From [Leptolyngbya] sp. JSC-1 (GTDB lineage: Bacteria; Cyanobacteriota; Cyanobacteriia; Elainellales; Elainellaceae), in assembly GCA_000733415.1 (NCBI GenBank), contig KL662191.1, positions 2,927,015-2,991,014 on the forward strand: DNA of 64,000 nucleotides, read 5' to 3'. The translations under genes were made by a program, and so were the position numbers. A model generated the notes under the pieces. It was given only the letters and a program-made list of their open reading frames with translations, searched no databases and was not told the DNA's origin. Of this stretch, positions 8,464 through 16,938 are shown one piece after another; position 1 is the stretch's first letter, and each line of letters opens with the position of its first letter.

Positions 8464-10092
8464 ATGGAGCAGGCAGAACCGCTGCAACTGAGACGTAAAG
8501 GGTTTTGGGCTATCAATCTCACCCTGTTTATGATTGCCTACAACGTTAGCGTCATACCTGCGATTATGCCCCGGATTGTGTCTGACTTGCAGACTAGCGT
8601 GGGTTACATTCAAAGTATTTTGGTACTGTTTTCGTTAGTTGCAGCCTCTTTTGCTCCTACAACCGAGAACCTGTGTCGTTTCTATGGCCGTACTCCAATA
8701 TTCCAGATGGGCTTGATTCTATATGGGGTGGGGATTGGCCTGACTGCCCTGAGTCCTTCGATTGGTGTGCTGGCAATTAGCTTTTCTCTATTGACTGGTC
8801 TAGCGGCTACTCCCTTAATCAGTACGCCTTGGTCAATTGTGGATTTAATTTATGACGGCAAAGCAGAGGAGCAGGCCAACGTTGGGCTGATTGTGGCTTC
8901 GGCGTTGGGAGGTTTATCGGGTGTACTGCTAGGGGGGTATCTGGCGTCCCAATTTAGCTGGCGTTGGGCGTTTGTACCGTCCTTTGTTGTTTTGATTCTG
9001 ATAGGGGTGCTGCGGCAATCGTTGCCGAAACTAATTATTCGCTGTCAGCAGCCAATCGATTGGGTGGGAGGGTTGCTTTCGTTTTTGGGACTTAGCTCGA
9101 TCTTGATAGGCATTAGCTTAGGGGGAGAGTTTGGCTGGTGGAAACCGAAGCAACTCTTTTCCATCGCGGGAGTTGTGCTGCCTCCCTTCTCCATTTCGAT
9201 TGTGCCCACCCTGATTGCCGTGGGCGTAATCTTGCTGGGATTCTTTATTTTTTGGCAACGACGACAGGCAAACCAACGGATGGCTTCCTTACTGCGAGTC
9301 GGGCTACTGCGGAACCAGAAATTTGTGCTGGGTATGCTGACAGCCATGCTGCACACCCTGATTACCACTGGCCTGCAATTTAATTTCTTTCAATTCGTGC
9401 CTGTAGCAATGTCACTCAATCCGTTTCAAACTGCTCTGACAATAATTCCCTATAATATCACTATGATAATCACTGTGATTTCAACTTTGAAGTTACTAAA
9501 GTTGGGCGATCGGATTCCACCTAAGTATATTGTCTATAGTGGCATTGCGCTTCTAGCGATTGGGATCGGAGTGATTTATCGCAATCTGCATCTTCAGATC
9601 ACGTCACTGGAACTGATGCCGGGACTGATCTTGATGGGTATGGGTTCAGGTTTGTTTTTATCCCATATCAGCCGCCTCACCTATGCTGATGTTTCCAAGC
9701 ACGAAAAACCAGAAGGGTCAGGCATTTACAATCCAGTGCAGAATTTGGGCAGCTCTCTAGGCAGAGCGATCCTCGGCACACTGCTGATCTTCTACGCTTC
9801 CAAAGGCATTGTAGATGGCATCTTAGAGAAACTAAGCAAAACTCTACCACCAACTCAACGCGGTCAACTAATTGCCGACCTACAAGAAATGATTCAAACC
9901 CTTTCTCAGCAAGAAATCAGAAAGGTGCTGGGTGAGCGATTGCCACCAGAAATTCAGTCGCTGATCTACCCAATTAGCTTGGAAGCGGCGATGGCAGGAA
10001 TGCGGACCTCATTGCTAATTGCCCTGTTGTTTACCGTTGTTTGCTTTTTGTTGTCTACCCGTCTACCTAAATATCCCTCTAAACATTCCTAG
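8464..10092 (+). CDS. Major facilitator superfamily transporter, 14-helix (DHA2-like)
   Basis: 542 residues with about fourteen hydrophobic segments, the size and layout of the 14-TM drug:H+ antiporter group of MFS. The first helix (NLTLFMIAYNVSVIPAIMP) and the following loop (TENLCRFYGRTPIFQMG) match the MFS motif-A region in position, though the canonical GxLaDrxGrkp is degenerate. The later part carries hydrophobic stretches to about residue 430, a soluble loop of about 80 residues (LSKTLPPTQRGQLIADLQ) and a last helix near 515-535. The long loop before the last helix is typical of DHA2-like proteins. Substrate unknown; export of a toxic or hydrophobic compound is the family expectation. 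The gene stands alone, facing away from dam. Confidence 0.8.
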   Translation: MEQAEPLQLRRKGFWAINLTLFMIAYNVSVIPAIMPRIVSDLQTSVGYIQSILVLFSLVAASFAPTTENLCRFYGRTPIFQMGLILYGVGIGLTALSPSIGVLAISFSLLTGLAATPLISTPWSIVDLIYDGKAEEQANVGLIVASALGGLSGVLLGGYLASQFSWRWAFVPSFVVLILIGVLRQSLPKLIIRCQQPIDWVGGLLSFLGLSSILIGISLGGEFGWWKPKQLFSIAGVVLPPFSISIVPTLIAVGVILLGFFIFWQRRQANQRMASLLRVGLLRNQKFVLGMLTAMLHTLITTGLQFNFFQFVPVAMSLNPFQTALTIIPYNITMIITVISTLKLLKLGDRIPPKYIVYSGIALLAIGIGVIYRNLHLQITSLELMPGLILMGMGSGLFLSHISRLTYADVSKHEKPEGSGIYNPVQNLGSSLGRAILGTLLIFYASKGIVDGILEKLSKTLPPTQRGQLIADLQEMIQTLSQQEIRKVLGERLPPEIQSLIYPISLEAAMAGMRTSLLIALLFTVVCFLLSTRLPKYPSKHS

Positions 10093-10169
10093 GGAATTTA
10101 GCAATAAATTTACTAAAAGTGGTTTTGCAGACAGATCTCAGACCGTTGAATTTGCTCTACCTATAAAGT

Positions 10170-10700
10170 CTACCTAAACGTTAAAGTCTTCTCCAGCGTA
10201 GATAACGCCCCAGACTCTTGGCGGCTGACCCGTTCACCGCCGATTCCCCAAATGCCTTCTTCTTTTACGGCCTTGGCGACTTGAGTAGCAAGGTCCAAAA
10301 TCCATTGCTTAAATTCCTCTGCCTGCACAATCGGCACTTTGTTCAACAAGATATCCTTCACCTGCTTGAAGTGTTCAACTACCTGATTTTGTCCATCTGA
10401 TACACTGCTGAAGGCTTGAATGCGTTTGATCAGCTCAAACTGTTGTTGCAGCAGCAAATCCTCACCCTGGAGTGGCGATTGGCCAATCGCGTCGTTTATA
10501 GAAGCAATCATCGCCTTAATCAGATCGCTGGAAATATCCTGCCGCTGCAGTTCGGCTGCCAGGATCTGAAAGGCGGCCTGCATTTCTTTGAGAAAGGAAA
10601 CTGGATCAGTTTTGTCGGCTAGGATAACCGCTAGGATTGCTTGCGTAGGAGATTGCAACAGAGTAACCCATTCGCTATCGGAAAAATACTGCTGCTTCAT
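10170..10700 (-). CDS. Hypothetical protein, mostly helical
   Basis: No named family recognised. The frame is open further upstream (to 10802), but residues before the ATG at 10700 are low-complexity and translate a junk-like leader, so I start at MKQQYFSDSEW, giving 176 residues. The protein is helical and soluble, without a signal peptide. The middle (SFLKEMQAAFQILAAELQRQ, then QQQFELIKRIQAF) looks amphipathic and could be helical bundle or coiled coil. A GIWGIGGERVS stretch lies near the end. It converges on the MFS gene with a 77-bp gap. Cytoplasmic location is inferred from composition. Confidence 0.6.
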   Translation of the reverse strand: MKQQYFSDSEWVTLLQSPTQAILAVILADKTDPVSFLKEMQAAFQILAAELQRQDISSDLIKAMIASINDAIGQSPLQGEDLLLQQQFELIKRIQAFSSVSDGQNQVVEHFKQVKDILLNKVPIVQAEEFKQWILDLATQVAKAVKEEGIWGIGGERVSRQESGALSTLEKTLTFR

Positions 10701-10898
10701 GGTTGAGTCCCTGATCAAGATCAGCCTATCACTATACAGAGAAACTGTATGAAAGTTATAAGATGGCGCTGCAGGCGGGGAAGCTGGGGAGTCAGGAGTC
10801 AAAAGCTATTTGGAGCCAAATGGCCAATAACTGATGGCCTTTTATTCTGACAATTCTGCCAACTGATATAGGATTGCTATGGTGTGAATTGACTAACC

Positions 10899-11534
10899 AT
10901 GAGTTCAACGATGATTAAACCAGATTTTCTAAAGCGGTTTCTGCGAACCTGCGGTTGGGGACTTGGGTTGAGTTTAGAAATAGTAATTTTGGCCAGCGTT
11001 GCGTTAGAACCGGCAGAGGCTGAAACCGAACTGGTTTGGCATAACTGCCTCACTCGCGAGGTATTTACTCCAGACAAGCAAGTTTGGTGTGACCGTTGGC
11101 AAACGCTGCAAGATGGCACCTTTACCGTCCCTACCAGTCTGGATCCCAATCCTACCTTTACGACTGTGGCGTTGGAGAATGGCCGCTATGCCCAGCAAGA
11201 TGAGCAATTTATCGTTGAGTTGGTGAACGAACGGGGCTGGTTGGCGTTTGGAGATTTGGATGGCGATGGGCAGGACGATGCTGCGGTCATCTTTGGCGTT
11301 GCTCTCGATCCAGACGGTAAAGCGGTAGCGACCTATCTCACTGCTGTGTTGGATGTTGATGGAGCCGCCCAAGCCCTAACTCCGGTTCGACTCGGCGAGC
11401 GCATTGTACTCAATGCTCCCATTGCCATTGCTGAAAACCGCATTATCATTCCATTTCTGACCTCAACTGAGGTAATCAACCGTTCTTATGGTATCGATAC
11501 TACCCTGCGAGAGATGGCAAAACCTGTCAATTAG
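10899..11534 (+). CDS. Hypothetical secreted protein with an FG-GAP-like calcium motif
   Basis: 211 residues. An N-terminal hydrophobic helix (about 18-35, LGLSLEIVILASVALEPAEA) with a likely signal cleavage after AEA points to export. A single GDLDGDGQDDAAVIFG segment near 126-140 has the Asp-rich loop seen in FG-GAP/VCBS-type calcium-binding repeats. C44 and C57 are the only exported cysteines and could form a disulfide. No enzyme motif seen. It is divergent from the hypothetical gene at 10170-10700. The upstream 200 bp holds a GGGGAAGCTGGGGAGTCAGGAGTC-like low-complexity patch near 10776-10802 that lies in the discarded leader of its neighbour. Confidence 0.65.
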   Translation: MSSTMIKPDFLKRFLRTCGWGLGLSLEIVILASVALEPAEAETELVWHNCLTREVFTPDKQVWCDRWQTLQDGTFTVPTSLDPNPTFTTVALENGRYAQQDEQFIVELVNERGWLAFGDLDGDGQDDAAVIFGVALDPDGKAVATYLTAVLDVDGAAQALTPVRLGERIVLNAPIAIAENRIIIPFLTSTEVINRSYGIDTTLREMAKPVN

Positions 11535-11609
11535 TAAAAGTAAACCAGCCGCACAGATGACCAGTTCAGGGTTCAAGGTAGAATTCTGGATCAAACTCTG
11601 AATCTGTTC

Positions 11610-11656
11610 TAGATCTATTCTAGATTTAGAATAGATCTATTCTAAATCTATATAAT
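11610..11656. promoter_or_regulatory. 30-bp perfect palindrome and 13-mer direct repeats beside a TATAAT box
   Basis: Bases 11621-11650 are a perfect 30-bp palindrome centred on AGATCT. The 13-mer TAGATCTATTCTA occurs at 11610-11622 and again at 11632-11644, 22 bp apart (two DNA turns), the second copy lying inside the palindrome. TATAAT follows directly at 11651-11656. The arrangement suggests a protein-binding site overlapping a promoter for the DUF1269 gene at 12010, or for a leader RNA. As RNA it could fold into a long hairpin, but no U-run follows. The binding protein is unknown. Confidence 0.5.
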
Positions 11657-12009
11657 ACCTTGTAATTTGCTTGTGAAGAAACTATTTCATCTCTCTTTCG
11701 CTGATGCTTCATCTCCAGCTTTGTTGGATTGAACGGCACTGTTATATATAGCCGTCGCCACGACAGTTAGGATGATATTGTTGTGGACGCACGAAGCGCG
11801 CTCACAACATCTCTTCTGGTAAATACTATAGCTGTCGGACAGGCTTGTCATTTCGCAATTAATGAGGTACTCTTAGCGCCCCGATCAGTGATTTCTATAG
11901 CTCGTCACAAGTGTTTGTCTCAGCACTACCAAAAGCACGTTTCTCGTATAGAATGTGCGAAGCTGTAATGTTCTCTATATTTGCTTAAGACAAGATTAAG
12001 GAGGAAATT
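11657..12009 (+). other. Gene-free leader before the DUF1269 gene
   Basis: About 350 bp between the palindrome and the DUF1269 start. A 61-codon frame at 11783-11968 has no ribosome site and unconvincing composition, so it is not called. The stretch contains TATAGCCGTCG (about 11746) and a related TATAGCTGTCGG (about 11826), possibly copies of a dispersed cyanobacterial spacer repeat. The strong ribosome-binding sequence AAGGAGG lies at about 11998-12004, just before the DUF1269 ATG. If transcription starts near the TATAAT box, the messenger would carry a long untranslated leader. Confidence 0.4.
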
Positions 12010-12504
12010 ATGTCAACCTTAACAGTCTGGAAATTCAACACGGTTGATGGTGCAGACAAAGCTTTGACAAAACTAGAAAGCTTGCAAAAACAGCAGCTAA
12101 TCCAGGTGCTCGACGCGGCAATTGTCAGTTGGCCTCAGGGGCGTAAGCGGCCTAAAACCTATCAGGCCATGAGCACAGTGGGAGCAGGAGCGCTGGGTGG
12201 TGCCTTCTGGGGCATGTTATTTGGTCTGATCTTTTTTGTGCCGTTGCTGGGAGCAATCGTGGGAGCCACAGCCGGAGCTGTTGCCGGTCGGTTTACCGAC
12301 TATGGCATCAACGATGATTTCATCAAGGATCTGCAAAGCAAAGTCACCGAGGGTACGTCTGCCCTATTTCTGCTGACTGGACAGGTAACGCTCGATAAAG
12401 TGGAAGCAGCATTCGCCCCTGAGGAACGCGGTGAACTGATCCAATCCAACCTGTCTGCTGAGCAGGAAGCTAAGTTGCGGGAAGACTTTGGGGCAGAGGT
12501 ATAG
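12010..12504 (+). CDS. DUF1269 domain membrane-associated protein
   Basis: 164 residues. The start MSTLTVWKFNTVDGADKAL, the basic segment KRPKTYQAMSTVGAGALGG and the glycine-rich hydrophobic hairpin (about 56-93, FWGMLFGLIFFVPLLGAIVGATAGAVAG) are the hallmarks of DUF1269. The C-terminal part (FIKDLQSKVTEGTSALFLLTG) is the conserved soluble portion. Glycine-zipper-like membrane insertion is likely. Function unknown; family members are often stress-inducible (general impression, not proven here). The ribosome site AAGGAGG is unusually strong for this window, suggesting high expression. Monocistronic: a terminator candidate lies about 170 bp after the stop. Confidence 0.85.
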   Translation: MSTLTVWKFNTVDGADKALTKLESLQKQQLIQVLDAAIVSWPQGRKRPKTYQAMSTVGAGALGGAFWGMLFGLIFFVPLLGAIVGATAGAVAGRFTDYGINDDFIKDLQSKVTEGTSALFLLTGQVTLDKVEAAFAPEERGELIQSNLSAEQEAKLREDFGAEV

Positions 12505-12672
12505 AGAGGTCGATGGGTATGATTCAAATATGAACATGCGTACAGGCAAACTGTTTAGATAGGTTCATATGAGTTTCATATTTTGTTGCTCTAAGCTGAG
12601 GGGCGAACAAGTCTCAGTAGCATCTACTAACTCTCATCATGCTCAGAGTGCTCGAATAAACTAACATCTACT

Positions 12673-12715
12673 CCCCTTGAGGGGGGCTACACCATAGTCA
12701 TGGCCTCCCTTTCTT
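12673..12715 (+). terminator. Candidate terminator or alternative-hairpin element
   Basis: Two mutually exclusive hairpins can form. CCCC (12673-12676) pairs with GGGG (12681-12684) over a TTGA loop. Alternatively GGGGGG (12681-12686) pairs with CCTCCC (12704-12709, one G-U), enclosing the inner stem CCAT/ATGG (12692-12703). The second is followed by TTTCTTATT, as in an intrinsic terminator. It would end DUF1269 transcription; the competing hairpins are reminiscent of an attenuator. Confidence 0.4.
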
Positions 12716-12793
12716 ATTGATATAACTCTATGTTTTGTTTTGTCTTTGGATGAACTATTTATTGTATCGATTGAGTTTTTATTGGTATAGCAC

Positions 12794-12877
12794 TTGACAT
12801 CACACTGATATCAGTTAGTCAATATTAGTTGGATACTGTTAGTTAGTTGGCTAATTTCAGTTGACGGTATCAGTTCA
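12794..12877 (+). promoter_or_regulatory. Candidate operator/promoter upstream of the PPC-domain gene
   Basis: A consensus -35-like TTGACA at 12794-12799 is followed by the perfect palindrome ACTGATATCAGT (12804-12815). TTGAC and GTCAA flank it as a wider interrupted inverted repeat (12794-12822). A half-site TATCAGTT recurs at about 12868. A good -10 at standard spacing is not visible. The rest of the spacer (12505-12936) is AT-rich with TTAGT-like short repeats. Confidence 0.35.
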
Positions 12878-12936
12878 TCAACAACCAATTGAGGTTTCTC
12901 GTTTTTAATTAGTTAAGAGTAAGAGATCAAAACGAA

Positions 12937-13386
12937 ATGATTGAGGCGCTGCAGGGGAACTTACAGTCAAGCTCGGCTCTTTTGACGAAGGGTAATCGAC
13001 CATTGGCTCAGGCTGTAACGGAATCATCAAGATTATCCAGTTTTGGAACTCGCTCTCGGCTAGAAATTGGGGAATTTAGCCAAGTTTTCAGCTCTTCTGG
13101 CAGCGTTAGGCGCGATTTTCCGGATGTTTTTCGGTTCACTTTGTCTAGCCGCAATCGGCTGCGGATCTATGTAGGCAATCAGTTCTCTAACCCTCGCTCT
13201 GGTAATAGGCGCATGGTTGTGGATCTCTTGAATGACCGTAATCTGAGACGGGTAAACAGCGTTACCGTGAATCCCACTCAAATCGATGCCATTACTACTA
13301 CCTTGAGTCCGGGGACCTATCGCATCAGGATTGCCACCCAGAGTAGTGACAGAGGCCGATATTTTCTGGATATGGTTAGGCTGTAG
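12937..13386 (+). CDS. Small PPC-domain (pre-peptidase C-terminal-like) protein
   Basis: 149 residues. The body from about residue 45 to the end (RDFPDVFRFTLSSRNRLRIYV ... LSPGTYRIRIATQSSDRGRYFLDM) has the beta-sandwich pattern of bacterial PPC domains. These usually sit at the end of secreted proteases or as free-standing modules; here no enzyme is attached. There is no classical signal peptide: the N-terminus is polar (MIEALQGNLQSSSALLTKG). The start ATG is preceded by AAGAGTAAGAGATC, a moderate ribosome site. Location is uncertain. Role is unknown; a binding or export module is the family-level expectation. Confidence 0.65.
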   Translation: MIEALQGNLQSSSALLTKGNRPLAQAVTESSRLSSFGTRSRLEIGEFSQVFSSSGSVRRDFPDVFRFTLSSRNRLRIYVGNQFSNPRSGNRRMVVDLLNDRNLRRVNSVTVNPTQIDAITTTLSPGTYRIRIATQSSDRGRYFLDMVRL

Positions 13387-13524
13387 GTGGGGGATAGATC
13401 GCTTTGTGTATTAAGCGATTGGCTCTAACTCGGCTCTAACTCTAATCGTATTAATTTTGTCCAACAACAGCAGTTAGCCTAATATAGCCTTGAGAGTAGC
13501 CGTGAGAGAACTGGAGCACTGGCG

Positions 13525-14094
13525 ATGCAAACTAGAATTGTGAATCAGGTCAGGCGAAGCTTGAGTTGGATGATGGGTCTGGGGATTTTGATGATTTTGT
13601 TGGGAATCGCCGCAATCATCGAACCCTTTATTGCCACCCTTGCCGTTGCTCGTCTGCTCTCCTGGTTTTTCTTGCTAGCTGGGTTGGTGCGAGTGGTCTA
13701 TGCACTGCAATCTCGCCAGCAGCGAGGCTTTTGGCTGCGGCTTCTGGTTGGCATTCTTTACATCGTGACTGGGATTTTGTTACTGAGCAACATCTTTGGA
13801 GCACAACTCACCCTAACCTTAGCGTTGGGATGGGCAATCTTGATCCAGGGAATCGTCGAGGTGATTGCGGCCCTATCCATGCGTCCGGCTCCAAATTGGG
13901 GTTGGATGCTTCTGAGCGGAATAGTTGCGGTTGTGCTCGGAATCTTGATCTTATATCGCTGGCCCTCTAACGCCTTTTGGTTATTAGGGGTTTTTACTGG
14001 AATTAGCTTCATACTGGCGGGCGGTTGGATGCTGATGATCCCCTGGGCCATTCGGAACCAGTTGTCGAATGACGCAACACGAGATCGAGTATGA
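13525..14094 (+). CDS. HdeD family membrane protein (DUF308), copy 1
   Basis: 189 residues with six hydrophobic helices arranged as three pairs, the DUF308/HdeD pattern. Typical signatures are GILMILLGIAAIIEPFIA at the start, a basic loop with SRQQRGFWLRLLVGI, and LGILILYRWPSNAFWLLGVF near the end. Known member: E. coli HdeD, an inner-membrane acid-resistance protein of unclear mechanism. The ribosome site GGAG lies about 9 bases before the ATG. This is one of three HdeD genes in the window (others at 27662 and 30091), sharing the GFWL and RWP motifs. It precedes the GH63-like glucosidase by 90 bp, on the same strand. Confidence 0.88.
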   Translation: MQTRIVNQVRRSLSWMMGLGILMILLGIAAIIEPFIATLAVARLLSWFFLLAGLVRVVYALQSRQQRGFWLRLLVGILYIVTGILLLSNIFGAQLTLTLALGWAILIQGIVEVIAALSMRPAPNWGWMLLSGIVAVVLGILILYRWPSNAFWLLGVFTGISFILAGGWMLMIPWAIRNQLSNDATRDRV

Positions 14095-14184
14095 CTTAAG
14101 TCTTTTAATTGCAGCCCAATCTGACCGATTGAGTCTTGTTTCTATTCTGATTCATTTACATATTTCTGGATTTAGGAGCCATCC

Positions 14185-16920
14185 ATGAGCACAGAGCAGC
14201 AGCGGCTAGAGCAAACCCATTGTGGTCAGGTTGATTGGTACAAATGGGGACCCTACCTGAGTGAACGCCAGTGGGGTACGGTGCGCGAGGATTACAGTAC
14301 AGATGGCAATGCCTGGAACTACTTTCCGCATGACCATGCCCGATCACGCGCCTACCGCTGGGGCGAAGATGGACTGGGTGGCATCACCGACAATCATAAC
14401 CTGCTCTGCTTTGCGCTAGCGCTCTGGAACGGCAACGATCCGATTTTGAAAGAACGACTGTTTGGGTTGACCAACAGCGAAGGCAACCACGGGGAAGATG
14501 TCAAGGAATACTACTTCTACCTGGACAGTACGCCTACTCACTCGTACATGAAGTATCTCTACAAATACCCTCAGAATGAGTTTCCTTACCAAGATCTGGT
14601 AGAAACGAACCGCAACCGCAGCCGCTATGAGTTGGAGTACGAGCTGTTGGACACGGGTATCTTTGATGAGGATCGCTACTTTGATGTGTTCGTCGAATAC
14701 GCCAAAGCCGACGCCGAAGATGTGTTGATCAAAATCAGCATTGTCAACCGCGGTCCAGAAGCGGCCCCGATTCATGTGCTGCCGACGCTCTGGTTTCGCA
14801 ATACCTGGTCTTGGACCGATGGCGGAGCCAAACCGGTATTGACCAAGGTTGAGGGAATGGGCAACAGTGCCGTATATGCCCATATAAACGATACGTTATT
14901 GGATCATTATATAAAAGACTATTATTTCTATTGTGATAGTCTTGTGCCGCTGCTGTTTACAGAGAATGAAACGAACAATCAGCGGATTTTTGGTACAGCC
15001 AACGCCAATCTCTACACCAAAGATGGTATCAACAATTACGTAGTCCAAGGGCAGCTGGATGCCGTCAATCCCCACGGTGCCGGCACCAAGGTTGCTCCCC
15101 ATTACGAGCTGACCATCGGACCCGGAGAAACCCAGGTGATCCGCTTGCGCCTCACTAAGTATGAACCCACTCAAATGGGAGATCCCTTCGGCATCGGCTT
15201 TGATCAAACCTTTGCAGCGCGGCTGAAGGAAGCCGATGAATTCTATGAGACCGTGATTCCACCAGTGGTTCTGACCGATCCGGATCGCACCAACGTCATG
15301 CGGCAAGCGTTGGCCGGAATGATGTGGACGAAACAATACTTCTACTACGACTTGGATCAATGGCTACGGGAACGCGGCATTACTCCCTGGACGCCCTCCT
15401 CTCAGCGCAAGTATGTGCGGAACAGCGATTGGTTCCATATGCATAACGACGACATTATTTCGATGCCTGACAAGTGGGAATATCCCTGGTACGCGGCGTG
15501 GGATCTGGCCTTTCATGTGATTCCGATCAGCCTGATCGATCCAGCCTTTGCGAAACATCAGCTCATGCTGATGCTGCGGGAAGACTATCTGCATCCCAAC
15601 GGCCAAATCCCAGCCTATGAATGGAACTTTGGCGATGTCAACCCGCCGGTGCATGCCTTTGCTACTTGGGAAATCTACACGCGCGATCGGGAGGTCAATA
15701 AGGGCGAGGGTGATATTGAGTTCCTCAAATACGCCTTTTCTAAGCTGTTGATCAACTTCACCTGGTGGGTAAACCGCAAAGATGAAGGCGGCAACAATCT
15801 GTTCCAGGGTGGATTTCTGGGGCTAGATAACATCGGTGTGTTTGACCGCAGTTCGCCGCTGCCGACGGGCGGCTATCTGGATCAGGCAGACGGTACAGCC
15901 TGGATGGTGTTCTTTAGCCAACGGATGTTCCAGATTGCGATCGAGCTGGCCCTGCACGATCCGCTCTACGAAGACTTTGCGATCAAGTTCTTTGAACACA
16001 CCATGTGGATCGCGGGTGCAATGGACCGGATTGGAGAACACCACGATGAATTGTGGGATGAAGAAGATGGCTTCTTTTACGATGTGCTCCACTTTCCAGA
16101 TGGCCACTCCACTCGCTTAAAAGTGCGCTCGTTGGTGGGGTTATTGTCGCTCATGGCCGTTTCAGTGTTTCCGCGAGAAGCCTTTGCGAAACTGCCCAAT
16201 TTTAGAGAAGTAGCCCAGAAGTTTATCATGCAGCATCCTGAGCTGACCCACAACATCCATCTGCCCAGTCAGCCAGGTGAGCGAGGCCGCCTGATGCTGT
16301 CGATCTTGAACGAAGCGAAGCTGCGCCGTGTGCTTTCCAGAATGCTGGATGAATCCGAATTCCTCAGCGATTACGGCATTCGTTCTCTGTCGCGCTATCA
16401 CCTAGAGCATCCCTACCGCTTCCATTACGGTGGACAGGAGTATAAGGTGGGGTATGTTCCCGGCGATTCTACGTCGGGGATGTTCGGCGGCAACTCCAAC
16501 TGGCGCGGCCCGATCTGGATGCCGGTCAATCTGCTGCTGCTGCGATCATTGCTGCAACTCTATACCTACTACGGCGATTCCTTCACGGTTGAGTATCCCA
16601 CTGGGTCTGGTAAGTATATGTCGCTGTACGAGGTGACTCGCTGCATCACTGAACGGTTGGTGAGTATTTTTCTCAAGGATGAATCGGGCCGGCGTCCGGT
16701 GTATGGCGGAGCTGAGAAGTTTCAGACCGATCCCCACTGGCGCGATCTGATTCTGTTCTATGAATATTTCCATGGTGATAGCGGAGCCGGAATTGGTGCT
16801 AGCCATCAAACCGGATGGACGGGCTGCGTGGCTCGCCTGATTCAAGCGCTGGGCTACGTGACACCAGAAATCGTGCTGGATACCATGTCTCCTGGAGAAG
16901 TGGCAAGATATCGAGTTTAA
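14185..16920 (+). CDS. GH63-like glycoside hydrolase (MGH1/mannosyl-oligosaccharide glucosidase type)
   Basis: 911 residues, cytoplasmic (no signal peptide). It has the layout of large bacterial GH63 proteins: an N-terminal beta-rich domain (about 1-330, starting DYSTDGNAWNYFPHDHARSR) and a C-terminal (alpha/alpha)6 barrel (about 370-900). Diagnostic blocks are YPWYAAWDLAFH, GQIPAYEWNFGDVNPPVHAF, GGNSNWRGPIWMPVN and GASHQTGWTG. Family members hydrolyse alpha-glucosides such as glucosylglycerate, mannosylglycerate, trehalose-like or oligosaccharide substrates; the substrate here is unknown. TTTAGGAG just before the ATG is a strong ribosome site. It is followed after 18 bp by a lactonase and then a glucose-dehydrogenase-like SDR, which suggests release and oxidation of glucose (inference). 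Confidence 0.85.
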   Translation: MSTEQQRLEQTHCGQVDWYKWGPYLSERQWGTVREDYSTDGNAWNYFPHDHARSRAYRWGEDGLGGITDNHNLLCFALALWNGNDPILKERLFGLTNSEGNHGEDVKEYYFYLDSTPTHSYMKYLYKYPQNEFPYQDLVETNRNRSRYELEYELLDTGIFDEDRYFDVFVEYAKADAEDVLIKISIVNRGPEAAPIHVLPTLWFRNTWSWTDGGAKPVLTKVEGMGNSAVYAHINDTLLDHYIKDYYFYCDSLVPLLFTENETNNQRIFGTANANLYTKDGINNYVVQGQLDAVNPHGAGTKVAPHYELTIGPGETQVIRLRLTKYEPTQMGDPFGIGFDQTFAARLKEADEFYETVIPPVVLTDPDRTNVMRQALAGMMWTKQYFYYDLDQWLRERGITPWTPSSQRKYVRNSDWFHMHNDDIISMPDKWEYPWYAAWDLAFHVIPISLIDPAFAKHQLMLMLREDYLHPNGQIPAYEWNFGDVNPPVHAFATWEIYTRDREVNKGEGDIEFLKYAFSKLLINFTWWVNRKDEGGNNLFQGGFLGLDNIGVFDRSSPLPTGGYLDQADGTAWMVFFSQRMFQIAIELALHDPLYEDFAIKFFEHTMWIAGAMDRIGEHHDELWDEEDGFFYDVLHFPDGHSTRLKVRSLVGLLSLMAVSVFPREAFAKLPNFREVAQKFIMQHPELTHNIHLPSQPGERGRLMLSILNEAKLRRVLSRMLDESEFLSDYGIRSLSRYHLEHPYRFHYGGQEYKVGYVPGDSTSGMFGGNSNWRGPIWMPVNLLLLRSLLQLYTYYGDSFTVEYPTGSGKYMSLYEVTRCITERLVSIFLKDESGRRPVYGGAEKFQTDPHWRDLILFYEYFHGDSGAGIGASHQTGWTGCVARLIQALGYVTPEIVLDTMSPGEVARYRV

Positions 16921-16938
16921 TGTCATGGGCTTAATGTC

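Noticed and set aside
11783..11968. 61-codon plus-strand frame as a gene
   Set aside because: No ribosome site and unconvincing protein composition; it lies in a probable leader region.
14185..16920. Trehalase or glucoamylase as the identity of the large glycosidase
   Set aside because: Length, domain order and the GASHQTGWTG and NWRGPIWMPVN blocks fit GH63-like proteins better; the substrate is left open.
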